Shown: positions 11,760 to 24,078, counted from the stretch's first letter. The stretch: DNA of 64,000 nucleotides from Lucifuga dentata (GCA_014773175.1 VXCM01003284.1:1-64000), one strand, 5' to 3'. Notes: generated from the letters alone by a model not told the origin. Numbers and translations are program-made.

Positions 11760-12331
11760 TAGGGATGTGCATGAATAATCGATGATTTGATTAGTTGAAA
11801 TGGTCAACATTGTCGATCTTTTTTTTTTTTTTAATTGACTAATTTTTTGTTTTTTTTATGTTGTAGAGAAGTGGAAATAATGTTTGTGGCACTGTTTCTG
11901 CCCATGTGCTACACCTTCGCCTTCACTTTCTTTCTGTGTATTATCTTGCGTTAGTTATTTTCAATCATTAACTATATTTTTGATAAATTAGGCTATAGCA
12001 TAACTCGGATAAGAACTACGCTAACTTTTGTGTGCGTTTGTTAAAGACAAAACTGCACAGATCACTGCTGCTCTGGATCCATGGCACAAGCATATGCATT
12101 TCATGGAATCTGCCTTGCATGTGGGCATTCAAAAGAAACTGTCTTGTACAACAAAGTATGTGACATCTCCTGCCATCTTTTCCATCAAAGCTATTTTCTA
12201 CTGCTGGACAAGTGGTCAACAAGTGTCAGGGTAGAAGGCATGTGATAGCAATTATGTCACGACTAATCAAATATCAATTTAAATTGGCTAGATTATTCAA
12301 CCTCAAAAAATAATCACAATGCCCATCCCTA
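11760..12331. mobile_element. hAT-like DNA transposon, non-autonomous, 572 bp
   Basis: The left end reads TAGGGATGTGCATGAATAAT. The right end, reverse-complemented, reads TAGGGATGGGCATTGTGATT. These are imperfect terminal inverted repeats of the TAGGGATG type typical of hAT elements. Immediately outside are 8-bp flanks TTCAAGAT (11752-11759) and ATCAAGAT (12332-12339), matching at 7 of 8, as expected for a hAT target-site duplication. The interior has a chance-like 68-codon plus ORF and a similar minus ORF; neither shows transposase motifs I can identify. The element is probably an old, internally deleted copy mobilised in trans. Confidence 0.7.
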
Positions 12332-12339
12332 ATCAAGAT

Positions 12340-13951
12340 AACCAAGGAAACCAATGAAATGGGCTCTGTGGAGTTTTGTTTCTCAGCAAAACATATTTTG
12401 TGTATCTTTAAGGTTGAACAAACACATCCAGTATATTCTTAGATTCATAATTTCCAAAGCAGATTTTGGAGGTTTTGAAATCTGGATTGCTTGCATCCAT
12501 GTTTACATCAGCTAGTGGTCTTCCTCTTTACTTTGATTGGCATCATTTCTATCTATTTTTTATCAATGACATCAATAATGAATCATTTTGGACAGTCATT
12601 TTGTAAATATACCTCAAAATTTTGTACTCATACTAGTTGGGTGCTCCCCCTAGTGGTACATAAAACAACTTTGGACAACAAAGACAGAGAAAGAGAGTGA
12701 GTCTCTCACTCAGTGGTGATAATTTGTTAAAAAAAAAAAAAGTCTTGAGCATAACTCAATTAAATAAATAAACTATTTTATTTAAAAGCACCCTCTACAG
12801 GCAGTACAGCTCAGTGTATGTGCAGCCTCATGCACAACCTTGCAGAAAACAAAATACAAACAATACAGGGATGCGCTCATCAAAATGTCGCTCTACAGCA
12901 CTACTAGTGGTCAAAAAAGTTGATGTTTAATGAACGGCACTGGCAACTTTTGCTTGATTAGCAGAGTGTCATGCATACTGGCCATAACGTATTATCATTT
13001 ATTACAGTAGTCACTTAGTTCCTTAAATAACACTAGACGTGGGCTGCCATCAGAGCTTATAGTGGAAGAAGTGGAAAATTTATGGCCCTAGTCTGAGACA
13101 GGCAGAAATATAACAGGTTTTGATGGATGCACTTAGTTAGAAATTCACTTGCTGTATTTGAGGCAGTTAGACACGGGTATAAACTGCTGACACTTATAAA
13201 GGTTTTGCTGTGTACCCTGTTTTTAGTTTTATGGTGTGTACGGACTCATTTCATATTTTACAGGGATTTTCTGTTTTGCTTTAGCTCAAAACTGTCTCAT
13301 ATTTGCTTTTCTACTCTACTCCATCCCCCGCATTTCCACACTCTTTTTCTACATTATAAACTCCCTCTCTGCTTCCCTTCGCCTCTCTCCTACAATGCTC
13401 CTCATCCCTGCTTTCTGTCATCTTCCTCTCCCTGTCAAGTGATTTTATTGATTGTGGAATTTCAATGACAGTGTGCACTTAACAGCAAGAGCTCACCATT
13501 TATGATAGTGGGGAGCCCTGTGTGTGTCAGTGTGTGATGACAGTGAATGTGTGCAGCTAAGCAGCTGTGTGTGTTGTGTCTATGTAGAAGTGTGCATGTT
13601 TGTATTGTCTGTGCAAAAAAAAAAAAAAAAAAAAAGCCATGAGTGACTTTGTGTGTTAATGTCTTGTGTTGGTTGCAGTTTGTGGAGGTAGCTGTGGCTG
13701 ACTGATTAGACCCTTTAGTGAGTGTACCCACCTCTCACCAGCCATCCTTCACGCTGACAGCTGGGCTGTGGAACTGTGTGCTTCCCTGCCTGTTGAGTGT
13801 GTGTGTGTGCACACTTGTCTGTGTTTCTATTCATGAGCATTTGTGTTTGTCTGTCTCTTTGTGTATGAATTTTAAAGACACCAGCCTTTCTTACTGTGTT
13901 CTTTTACTTGCAGATGGGTAAATGTGAGCAACTGCATGTATGTATACATGA

Positions 13952-13954
<3 letters not shown>
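12340..13954. other. AT-rich non-coding sequence with minor repeats
   Basis: Contains a poly(A) run near 12729-12741 and another at 13615-13635, and a pyrimidine-rich patch at 13310-13440. The patch accounts for the 113-codon ORF. GT-rich low-complexity sequence starts at about 13500. No exon is supported. Confidence 0.5.

Positions 13955-14014
<60 letters not shown>
13955..14014. repeat. (TG)30 microsatellite
   Basis: Perfect TG array of about 60 bp, one of the longest in the window. Confidence 0.95.
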
Positions 14015-14015
<1 letters not shown>

Positions 14016-15473
14016 TTGAATCCCATTGCCATCTCTTGTTTTTATGTCATTGTGGAGTGTGTTAATGGCAGGGTACTGGGTACCATAAGATACACCAGCC
14101 TGCATAGGATTTAATATTATCTAATAGTAACAGTACTCTTAATGTCCCCGTTAGTCATAAATCATAAGGAAATTTAAATAATTAATTAAAAACTGTAATG
14201 GCATGATAAAAACTGTGTGGTAGTAGAGTAACTACATGTCTTTTCTTTTGCAGTTTTCTTCTAACTGCTTCAGCAACTGAAGTGTTTGGCGTCACAGGAT
14301 ACGTATATCTGATGTTCTGATGTAACTTTGTCATTGAGTGTTGTTTGTGCTCGAAGTCTGATTTACTTTATATATATATAAACAAAAAATAAAGACAGGT
14401 ATCTACAGAAAGATTGAGAGGAGCGTAAGAGTGGCAATGCAGAGGTGTGTGTGTGTTTTTGTCAGGACATGACATCCTTTACTTCCACTGTCTCTCTCCC
14501 ACTTTGTGTCTCTCTCTCTCTCTCTCAACATCTCCAGTATATCAAAAATACCTCTCCCCTCCTAGTTTTGTCAGGTGAAACCTTGAACTGAATCCTCTTG
14601 TCCATGTCACAGAGCACTTCATTTCTACTTCCTGAATGCATTTTGTATCAGTATGTATGACTTTCTGACTGGCAGGTGTTAAAGAACCAAAATAAAACCA
14701 CAACAGCTTCATGATTTTTCTCCTCTGTTATTGATTTCCCCTTCACACTACATATGATTTTGACTTTTAACTGATGCTTCTGTCTTCTGTTGTTCACTTA
14801 TTATTACAGCCCAATATTATTCTACTGCTGCTGGCTACTTCATGCCGATTACAATCTGTGAAAAACTCAGGTCAAGGTCCAGAGCCTACACTTGTTGTAC
14901 AATGATATTCCAACAGATAAATACTGACAGCAGTTACTTTAGGTGTGATACTTGTGCAGTTGGGTCTTACTAAACATACATACAGTACCTCACCCATCAA
15001 ATTGATATTTGAGTATGCATAGCATAAATGAAAGCTACTTCAATTCAGACAATCTTTTTTTTTTTTTTAAAGTATACTACCAGTTAATCAATTTTCTTAA
15101 TGTTTATCCAGAGTCATAGTAGCAACAGTCCAGAATATGCATAAGCAGAGAAAAAAGTGGAAAATATGTAGTGAAAGTTTTAGTTACTTGCTACAAAACA
15201 TGCTGTAGGTAACAATCAACAATAAATTATACGTAAGCTATTCTTTTCACCATTTTACCTCTTCATAATAACTTTATAGTCAGAACTTTACATAAGCAGC
15301 ATGCAGGTACACATGCATGTCCTCAATGGGGAAATGTGCCGCTGGCTTTCCCATAAACACTCATTTGCATACCAAGTGGACGAGAGAGAGAGAGAGAGAG
15401 ACGTCTGTATCTTTCTCTCTTCATCTTTGTTTCTTCTTTCATCTGACTGACTCGCTCTGTCCATCTGCCCCAG
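14015..15473. other. Non-coding sequence upstream of the exon candidate
   Basis: AT-rich, with a short TCTC run at 14511-14525, a T run at 15055-15068 and GAGA at 15385-15401. No upstream partner exon for the candidate at 15474 could be seen. Confidence 0.5.
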
Positions 15474-15585
15474 GTTCAACTATAATGAAATCAACAAAAT
15501 CCATCATGGAATTTTGCAGGACCTGAGCATGTTCATCCATCGTAAACACATTAACCTAAGAGAACAGGAGAGACATCTGCTGCAG
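15474..15585 (+). CDS. Probable internal protein-coding exon (112 bp), gene unidentified
   Basis: A pyrimidine-rich tract (15411-15470) leads to TCTGCCCCAG, a strong acceptor. After it the sequence is open in one frame for 37 codons to CAG followed by GTAGAG, an acceptable donor. The peptide starts FNYNEINKIHHGILQDL, continues SMFIHRKHINL and ends REQERHLLQ. It is charged, contains no low-complexity sequence and looks like real protein, possibly helical. The exon begins with one base completing a split codon (upstream exon ending in phase 2) and ends in phase 0. The other two frames hit stops early. I do not recognise the family. No adjoining exon of the same gene is visible within the window, which suggests very large introns on both sides. 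It could also be an isolated pseudo-exon. Confidence 0.55.
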
Positions 15586-16191
15586 GTAGAGATCTGCGTC
15601 CCACTTGTACCTCCAGCAGCGCACAGACATCCCTTCCTCACTGTGTTTTTAGGTATCAGGGAATTAAAAAGGCTTTGTTGAAAGTCTGGAGGAAAATACA
15701 GCATATGTGGAGCTGTGCAAACCAACATGTGGCCAGTTAACAAAAACAGTCTTGAATGAGATTTGGCTCACTTAATCTCACTTAACTATAAATTCATGTC
15801 TCTTTGAATATTGGTATTTCCACCTTGGGGGGGGACATGAGGACTCCTCCAGGGCTGTTTGATATTATCAGGTATAAGCTCATATTAGTCTGCAAGTCAG
15901 TCAAGGCAGCTCGAGCCTGTAAATCCTTCATACTACCAGATAAGGTTTGCCACCATCAGTCGCGACCAACATCCATTTTGGATTTGACCTGCAACTGTCA
16001 AGATGGTTGAATCTGATTTAAAGTCGCTAAATAATCTATTGAGTCTCCAACCTTAGAAGGAATGCAATCTAAAAATAAAACTTTTCCATAACACAAATTT
16101 AAGTACATTTGTTGGGCATACCAGCAGATTTTATGGTATGTGTGTGTCTGTGTGCACAAAGACTTGTGTGGCAATGTTTTTGGGAAACCTA
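15586..16191. other. Presumed intron sequence after the exon candidate
   Basis: No features beyond a G8 run near 15828. The ORF at 15804-16010 has no supporting signals. Confidence 0.4.
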
Positions 16192-17290
16192 TACACTGTA
16201 ATTCCAGATTTTGTTTTAACTCAAAGAAATTAGTTCATTGTACCCAGAAGTGATCATATTCCATATATTCCCTAAATGACTTTGAGTTAGTTGCACTTTT
16301 GTGGATATTTTTTTGATTCAGTTGGAGTGTTTGAGTTGAACCATCTTATGTCAGTTTAGTTTTGCCCAGTGCTATTAGCAAAGCTCTTTGATTTATATTT
16401 ATTTTATGCGTGCAATAACATAAATGTCAGTGGTTAAATTAATTTTTTTTTTTAAATATATATGGATTGTACTTTTACTGTTGGTTTGGGTTATGCTGCT
16501 CTCAAAAATAAACTCTATCCATCCATCACAATGTGACTAAAGAGAGAGAGAGAGAGAGAGAGGAGGTAGATTAAATCTGCCTCGCATTAAGTTTTGAATC
16601 ACCAGAAAGTCTGTGATTGGTCAGTTTCGGACAGGCGGAGTATGAATCTTCAAGTCAAAGAAAGGCCTCACAGGGCAGATTTTGAATGATCTTCTGAAAC
16701 AAACAAAGGTTTGTGTAAACTGAAGCTACTACCAGTCTCAGTTTTATCTTAAGTCAGGCTGATATGAGACTGCTGGATAGGCTCCAGCCCCCACATGACC
16801 CATAACAGGACAAATGGGTATAGAAAATAGATGGCTGGGTTATTGAGCTGTTAGGGATGAGGGTCTTTGATCATCTCAAGATTAAATGACCCCTAAGTGA
16901 TTGTACAGGTAAACTGTTATGCATCTTTATGCAACTGTCAACTCTTGTTGGTATTTTTTTTTAAAGGTATTACCATAACTATCAAAATAATTGCAGTTGA
17001 TTACAGAAAACAATTCTGATTATGAAAAAAAAAAAAAAAAAAAAAAAAAATTCTCCACGTACTGAAAAAATGCTGCCTGTAAAGAGCAGATAAAGTTATT
17101 CTAACCATGCAATATTAGTTCATTGTACCTACAAAAACTGAGGCTTTTCTATTGAGAATCCTAGGTTCATTGAACACATACTTTTTTGTTTCTTCAACAA
17201 TGCATAACTTAACCTTTTTAAAGCACGAGTTACCCTGCTTTTTTTTGTTTTATTTTTTAGTTAAATGAACTTATCAGGGCTTACAGTGTA
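16192..17290. mobile_element. Possible DNA transposon with CACTGTAA ends, carrying nested inserts
   Basis: The left end at 16192 reads TACACTGTAATTCCAG. The right end at 17290, reverse-complemented, reads TACACTGTAAGCCCTG. If the ends are CACTGTAA, both are flanked by TA. Internal words such as TTAGTTCATTGTACC occur near both ends (16221 and 17115), as in teleost elements rich in AGTTCATT/TTGAGTT words. A LINE tail fragment, (GA)n at 16541-16562 and an A run at about 17025-17050 lie inside and could be later insertions. The terminal match is short, so the boundaries are tentative. Confidence 0.4.
16760..16836 (+). mobile_element. Short 3' tail of the L2/Maui-like LINE
   Basis: GGATAGGCTCCAGCCCCCAC, then ATGACCC, then AACAGGACAAATGGGTATAG and AAAATAGATGG match the standard end of a common fish LINE (ATAGGCTCCAGC...CGACCCTGAACAGGATAAGCGG...AAATGGATGG). 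Only the last 75 or so bases are present. Related copies lie at 41400 and 59185 in this window. Confidence 0.7.
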
Positions 17291-19563
17291 GTCTTCCGAA
17301 GTCTACATATACAACAAATGCATTTCCATCGTGAGTATTTTGACTCCTGAAACTAGCATTCTTGTGGCTAATATGAAGGCTACAATGCTGAAGTCAAAAA
17401 TCGTCCATCATCATCATCTCTCTCTCGCACATGCACAGTGACATTGCTTGTTTGCCTTAAATTTGATTCCCTGAAAATCAACCCTATAACGTAAAAGGGA
17501 TCCAGTGATATACTACATAAATAACAAACCCAACTTTTAAGAGCTTTTCTAAAAGCTGTTAAAATAATCGTATCACATAGTAATCCACCCAAAGCAGCAT
17601 CACTCTACAGTACAAAGCTGTAGCAAACAGCATCTCTTATATGTTGCCACCCTTTCATGTAGTATGCACAGCTTTGACCAAACAATGCCAAGATAATACA
17701 GTGACATAGTGCTTTGATACAAAACACTGTAACATCATGCTGAAATGCTGGAATAATGCAAAGAGAAGAACATAACACTTTGATATCAGCAAAATGAAAG
17801 AGGTAGAGAGCTAGCGTTATTTGATACAGCTCTCACTCTTGTTGCTTTCTTTTGATGTAGAGCCCATTTAGCAATGGATTTTCTCCTCCTTTGTGATGGC
17901 ACACACATTCTGTCACCCCTCATTCTGTCTCATTTTAGTTCTCGTGACGGGTGCTTTTATGCCTGTTTTGCACAGTTTTTGGACAGACAATGAGTTTGAG
18001 CTTAAATCTGCATTTTTAGATATTTTTAATATAAACGTTACTCTGGGTAATGTGAAAAGGTCACTCAGTGACAAACCCACAGCATGTCACCGAATTCTGC
18101 AGCTCATAATGATTCTATCAGTTCTCAATATAAAACTATAGGCAGCTGTTTCCGAAATAAATAAATAAATAAATAAAAATAGGCTCTGATAAGTGCAGTG
18201 AATGCTAAATGTCCAACACAAAATGATTCCAAGACACAGTAAACAAGTGGCAAGTAAAGAAGTCAAGCAAGCCCACCTTGCTGGTCTGATACAGTGGGAA
18301 TAAAGTTTTTCCCTGAATTAATTACTCTGAAATTCACAATGTCGTCATAAAATATTACAGCGTTATATTCCAGAAGTACTTTAACAAATTTAGCTGCATT
18401 ACTAGGTAATCATTGAGTGTTTGGTCATCTTGTTCTCTCTGTATTTCCAGTTTTAATCATATGGCCATGAAATTTTCACCTTTGGCCAAGGTTTAATGAC
18501 AAACTGGTTTGATATGTGGTTACACGAAATGTGATGTCTGAACTATATTCTCCCAGATGTTAGCTATTTATATACCTTGAAGGTTTGGAGAAAACATTGA
18601 TTTTGCACGTAATGTCAAGTGAAGAGTTGTTGTTGTCAAGTTATTAAAATGAGGTCTTACTTTTGTCCTTAGTCATGACTGTCACAGTAAAAAATGTCAG
18701 TAAAGGTCACTCCACCAACTACAGTTTGTCAGACGTGAAAATTAGTATCATTTTGTATTCTAATCATAATAATATTCACAAATGTAACTGTGTGCAAACA
18801 AAAGCAATTAGGAGTGAAGATCAGATTGTGAAACAAATTCAAAACCACAATGGTGTGAGTTGCATGTTCTCTCTGCTCTGCCACCAGCATCCTCCTCAAT
18901 TATGAGCTCCAAAACACACACCTGTGACAGTTCCCACAGAGAGCTGCAGGCAAGTACACAATAATTCTGCTATATTTGCCACTCTGTGTTCCCATCAGAC
19001 TTACAAAATCACCAATTATTCCAAACAGAGACAGAAACATGGCATTCAAAAGTCTACAGCTTCCAACAAAGTGCTTGCTAAAGCTCAGAGGTCAAACTCG
19101 TGACTGTATTTTTGGCACTTAAGACGACTGTGCAATCTACTTTTTTTGTCAGCAAATCTATCTTGTTAACTTTCATTGACATTATGGTCTATCCTCTGAC
19201 CTTGCACATTCTTTTTCTTCGCCAGTAGGCTGATTTTTACACAAATCCATCATAGTACAATGCAAGCACTTGTGTAGTATAACCTTAAAAAGCTTGAAAG
19301 AAACCTTTGACAGTAGTTTAACGAATGAACCTTTACTTTTGTGAACCTCATCAGCAGTGTTTGGAAAATTTTCTCCACAGGAGTGTTTAAGAGGGGAATG
19401 TGGCTTTAATTAAATACAATACAGAGAGCATTTATGCTGTCTCATTATTTGCTTGAAGGAATTTGTGTAGGCAACGCTTTTATTCATAATCCTAATTAGC
19501 TTTCAAACTCTTACAATGTGTGTGTTTGTTGTAATACGCAGACATTTGTGCACACACATACAT

Positions 19564-19564
<1 letters not shown>
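17291..19564. other. AT-rich non-coding sequence
   Basis: No exon or element ends seen. (AAAT)n at about 18156-18178. The 82-codon ORF at 17893 has no splice or start context to support it. Confidence 0.5.

Positions 19565-19616
<52 letters not shown>
19565..19616. repeat. (CA)26 microsatellite
   Basis: Perfect CA array of about 52 bp. Confidence 0.95.
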
Positions 19617-19622
<6 letters not shown>

Positions 19623-20582
19623 TAATTTCTTTGTCAATTAAACTCTTAATGGAAATTTCAAATTCTGTTGCATCTTGTTCATTTTCACCCACTTCCACCT
19701 CCATAAGACTAATTTCTTTCATTCCTACATGTAATTACTTTTTCCTTCACTCAGGTAAAGCATCTTGTAAAATAAGCAGTTACTGGTGTTTTGCTCAGTG
19801 TAACTTGTTTCAAAGAGCACTGGTAGTCCTCTGTTGCATTGTGTGTTTTTGTGTGTTCACACGTTAGATCAGAGCATCAAATGCAACAGCTTTAGGCAGA
19901 ACACAAGCAGAGATGATATACTAGTTTCTCTCTAGCAAATAAGTCTTTGAAGAGGCAAAATAATAGTTTCTGTGTCTCTTTCTCTAGAAGGAATAAAATA
20001 TGTTTCTCCTTGTATCCTTCAGGCAGTCATCCTCTCTCTTTCACATACTGTCTTACTCTATCACACACATGCTGAACACCAGTCTATCTTCAGGCCAGGG
20101 AACCTATTTGAAGCTCATAAGAAAAACAGGAAGCTGGTTTGAAAGGGGGAAATGTGTCACTTGCAATAACACAAAACAAAGGGAACAGAGGCAGAGGGAC
20201 AACAATGTTATGCAAGGCTGTTGGGTGTTTTTTTTTTTTTTTTTTTTTTTTTTAATTCTCTGAAAATGAGGGAAGAAAACTTTGGATGAAGGATGGAGAA
20301 CCTTGGAAAAGGCAGAGAAAGGTCAGTGAACATTTGTGGTGCAGGGAGCTAAATATTGCAAAGGTGCACATCCAAATAATTATTAGAGACAGTTGAGATT
20401 TGTTCTTGTGTGTCCCGCCTGTCCCAAGCTTTGGCGGTAATTGCATTTTTCACTTTTCACTGGCCTTGTCTTGGACTGAGATGATTAGTTTCTTAGTTAT
20501 CTTTGATCTGATCGATGTATCTAACTCTCTGTTGCCCTCTTGCACGTTTGCTGATAATGGTCAGGTTTCTGTCATGTTCGTG

Positions 20583-20618
<36 letters not shown>

Positions 20619-22603
20619 ACTTGATAAACTTGATAACTTTTTGGCTTTGTGTGCCATATTCAAGATTTGCTGCATCCCTTAACATTTCAGTTGCATTCAA
20701 GTTGTTTTGAAGCTTTGCTTGAGAACAGCTGAGAGCTTGTTTCACATCCATATAAAAGCACCAGCCAGATGTAACAATGTAACAATCATAGAGCTTCTTG
20801 TTCAAACGAACAAAAAAAAAAAAAGGCTAACTCTGAAAGCTTGAGTCACCTGTGCAATCCTGCATCTGACCATGGATCTGCACCTCATCAGCTAATCTGA
20901 TGTTGATGATGTCACCCACCTTTCTTGATTCTGTCCGTCTTTGATGTGATGCAGGATAATTTTCCTACACAATAGATCTGAGATAGATTGAATAGATCTA
21001 GTGAGACTACACAATCATGCTGTACTCTTAAAGTGAGTCTTCTACACAGATTATTGCATTCCAATTGTAACTGTAACAGCATTTGTATGAGGTACAGGTC
21101 TGTATTATCAATATTTGTTGCAGTATTTGTAAGTTATAAGTCACTGTTTTAAGCTATTATATTAGCCAGCATTATTAAAATATACCATATGTATCTGTAA
21201 AGTTTCAACAAACGTTATACTGTATGCTATGATATCTTGTTATTATCTTTTTGAACTCTCATTCTGTTACTGCTAAATGCTTAAATACATAATTAGTGGT
21301 TATACCCCAGTATATGAGTTATATCCACAAATGTACCAGCCTTTGTAAACACTTGTTTTTGTATTTCACAGCTCTGACTAGACTGCTTTTGCTGTTTTAT
21401 AATCTGTATTGCAAAAGTTTTTCTTCATCAGAGAAAATACAACACCATGCAGTGCACAGAGTATTAAGAAAAGTGGCAGAGAGGGGACTGACAGCACATT
21501 AGCTCCCACTGCCCTTATCAAACTAAGCAATAAAATGACATGGGCACAAAGGCTGACACATCTGAATTAACCTTCTGTTCATGTTCAAGCGGAGGATGAA
21601 GAAATACTGACTCAGGTTTTAGCAGTTGCGTCTTCACTCCACCACAGACGTTTCTCTTTGATTTTACATCAGATTTGGTAATGTCATTTGTACTCATGAG
21701 ATTCTTATTCAAAACAAACAAAGAATAATGTAAATCTACGACATTTGCTGTTGAGGAAAAAGTTCCTAGACACTCAATCAAGACAAGCAATCCTTGGTGA
21801 TCTTTATTTATGCAGTCAAGTGCACTTGTGCATTAAAATTATTATCCTTAGCCATTAAAGAAAAGTTCTTAGCTAGTATTCTGCAATATAGACACACAGG
21901 TTTTGGAAAGCTGCACCGATGTAAATAAGTCTTGAGTAACTCAACAATGAAGCAGTTGACAAGAGTTTGGTGACTGTGTATTTGAGAAGTGAGGGCTTCA
22001 GAGAGTGAAGACATACAGTCATACTTGGATAACTTGGATAGAGAACAAGATTTCCCATATCTCGCCATCAAGAGGGTATAATTTATTAAATTAGATGCTG
22101 TGTGTGATTTTATTGCTGACGCGCAACGTGTCTGCTCGCTTGGCTCTGAGAGCAAGTCGTAGAGCAGATATGGGAGGTCACATTGTGTTTGACTATGCAG
22201 TGTTAAACTGTACAATGTATACATTCATTAGTTAGTAGGTAAAGGAGCACACCTCAAGACAGAACAAATGCTCCTCGACTGTGTTTCCATACAACAAAAA
22301 TGACATGGCAAAATGCGTCATTTACCTTGATGATGTGTTGGAGGTTTTAGTTGTTTTGTTTTTTTCACCAAAATCCAATAAGCTCTTGATCCAATCGATT
22401 TACTGTGGCTGTTTTTCTATTATTCTGTTATTAATTCTGTTCCTCCCTGTATTTGCTAAAGCTGATTTGCTGACAAGAAACACTGACTAATATCAATATC
22501 TGGACCTACAATAATCAATTTTCATCGACAGTGAGTTTGCATTTTTTGCAGTCAGCACCACTGTAGTTGCTCCACATTGTTCATCATGAGTCCAACATTT
22601 GTT
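19617..22603. other. Non-coding sequence with two long poly(T) runs
   Basis: T runs at about 20228-20253 and 20587-20613. Between and beyond them the sequence is AT-rich and apparently unique. The minus ORF of 138 codons (21808-22224) is listed separately. No other supported feature. Confidence 0.5.
21808..22224 (-). other. Open reading frame of 138 codons, unsupported as a gene
   Basis: This minus-strand ORF is longer than most in the window. Its TAA stop overlaps an AATAAA hexamer (TGCATAAATAAAG on the minus strand). The translation is rich in Leu, Ser and Cys with no recognisable motif, signal peptide or domain, and its ATG has no clear promoter context. It is most likely chance in low-GC DNA; a small intronless gene or non-coding RNA end cannot be excluded. 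Confidence 0.12.
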
Positions 22604-23525
22604 AAGGCAAGCAAGCCAAGTTTATTTATTCAGGAACTTTAAGAAACTATTACGTACAATGGGAAAACATTAAAATAAAAAGAAAGATAGACAAAATAAT
22701 AAAGGTTAGATTACAGCTTTGCTACAGTTATAGTGCAGCAGTAAACAGATACCAGACTAGCTGACTAAAGCTCAAAGAGACCAGCTGAGTTTGTAAACTT
22801 TAAGCGTATCAGACATGTATTTTGACCGCAAACCATTTTGAGAATTATGATACAGCAAAGTTGCTAAATTCTATCTGGAGATAAAACATCTAAATATTGA
22901 TTTATGTTTCAGGTGAGAAAAGGCTGATTTAGTTCAGTTGATCTGGCTGTTGAAGATAAAATTGGAGATCACTAAAACACAAATTTTTTGGTCTTTAATC
23001 TGTATAGCCCTTGATTGACTGCAGTAGCTTTAAGCTTTTCCTCCTTTTTGCCAAATATAATATTTACTTAAAGGGAAAATTGTTGTTATTCAGGTGTTTA
23101 TTTGATCTCTGCACTGGTACGGTGAGTCTACATGACCATAGTTATTTGCTGAATAGGTCTGACTGTCATCTACATATGTGTTAAGCAATCTTGTTGTCTT
23201 GGAGGCTTTAGCTTAAAGGGAGCATTTAGACCCTAAATGCTCAACTCTTGGGCCCATATACAATCTCTAAATTTTAGAGGTTGAATATAGGCCCAAGACT
23301 TGAATCTTGCGGTAGTCTAAATCTCATGTTGAACTGCTCAGATTCATGAGGAGACCCACCTGAGGACTGTATTATTTGGCCCTTTCAAGTCTATCTAAAG
23401 ATATTTTATGGTTCATGGAACTGATGAATGAACTCATAGCTAGCATCCCCATGACTAATACTTTCCCTGAGTCAACCTTTAGTAATAATTGTCAGTATTG
23501 GTAACTTTATCAATGTGGTCTCAAG
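22604..23525 (-). mobile_element. Degenerate LINE reverse transcriptase fragment plus 3' tail, antisense
   Basis: Read on the minus strand, frame-broken RT landmarks occur in the correct order. About 23525-23390: KVTN followed by VLVMGMLAMSSF and NHKISLDRLE, matching the KVTNDLL...VLVLLDLSAAFDTVDH...LDRLE block. 23289-23315: LPQDSSLGP, matching VPQGSVLGP. 23165-23176: YVDD followed by SQTYSA, matching the catalytic YADD box. After these come thumb-like remnants and a tail whose plus strand reads GGCAAGCAAGCCAAGTTTATTTATT. Numerous stops and frameshifts make it a dead fragment. The order and motifs point to an L2/CR1/Jockey-type LINE; the exact family is inferred. Confidence 0.75.
23247..23297. 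repeat. Fold-back (inverted duplication) inside the LINE
   Basis: Arms 23247-23271 and 23273-23297 are reverse complements at 22 of 25 positions with a single-base centre. The right arm is the LINE coding segment for SLGPIFNL. The left arm, where the coding sequence should continue, is an inverted copy of that same segment. A second short inverted repeat, AGCATTTAG-ACC-CTAAATGCT, lies next to it at 23221-23241. Confidence 0.85.
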
Positions 23526-24078
23526 AAGAAAGAAATTCAAGAAGTAAGAAGTAGGCTCAGATGCAAGGAACAAAGAAAGAGGCAGTTTTAAGTGAGAAAA
23601 TTCAAGGTTTATGGAAAGCTGTAAAAGTGGTGGAGAGAAGAAATGAAGAGAGCTTATTTAAAAAAAAGTTTGAATTAGAAAACAAGACAAGCTGAAAAGA
23701 GCTGTAGGTGTGAAGAATAAAAATGTGGGAGGATCAATTAAAAAATGGAAATGAATACAATAATTGCTATAGGGGAGCTAATTGCAGAGGAGGAATAGAA
23801 GGTAAACTCGACAGAGTGCATAAGCAGACTGATGACAAGAACCTTAATCTGAATAATATAGAAAGAGGAATATTCATCAGTCATCAGTGAAGGTCGATAG
23901 GCTTGTGTCTTCACAGAAAACTGCTGTCTGTCAATTCTCTGTTCTTGTTTCTCAACAGCGTGAGACTCTTCAACTTTAAAAAAAAAACTGGGGTGGCTGA
24001 AACAGAAGAGGTTAATTTCTGTTAAAAGTGAAGCAGTTTGTTGTCATGAGTAAGGAATTTTAATAAATGTGCATGAAC

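Noticed and set aside
13872..14114. ORFs on both strands encoding poly(His-Thr) or poly(Cys-Val)
   Set aside because: Translated (TG)n/(CA)n microsatellites; the same applies to the ORFs at 19492, 24022, 36746 and 45879.
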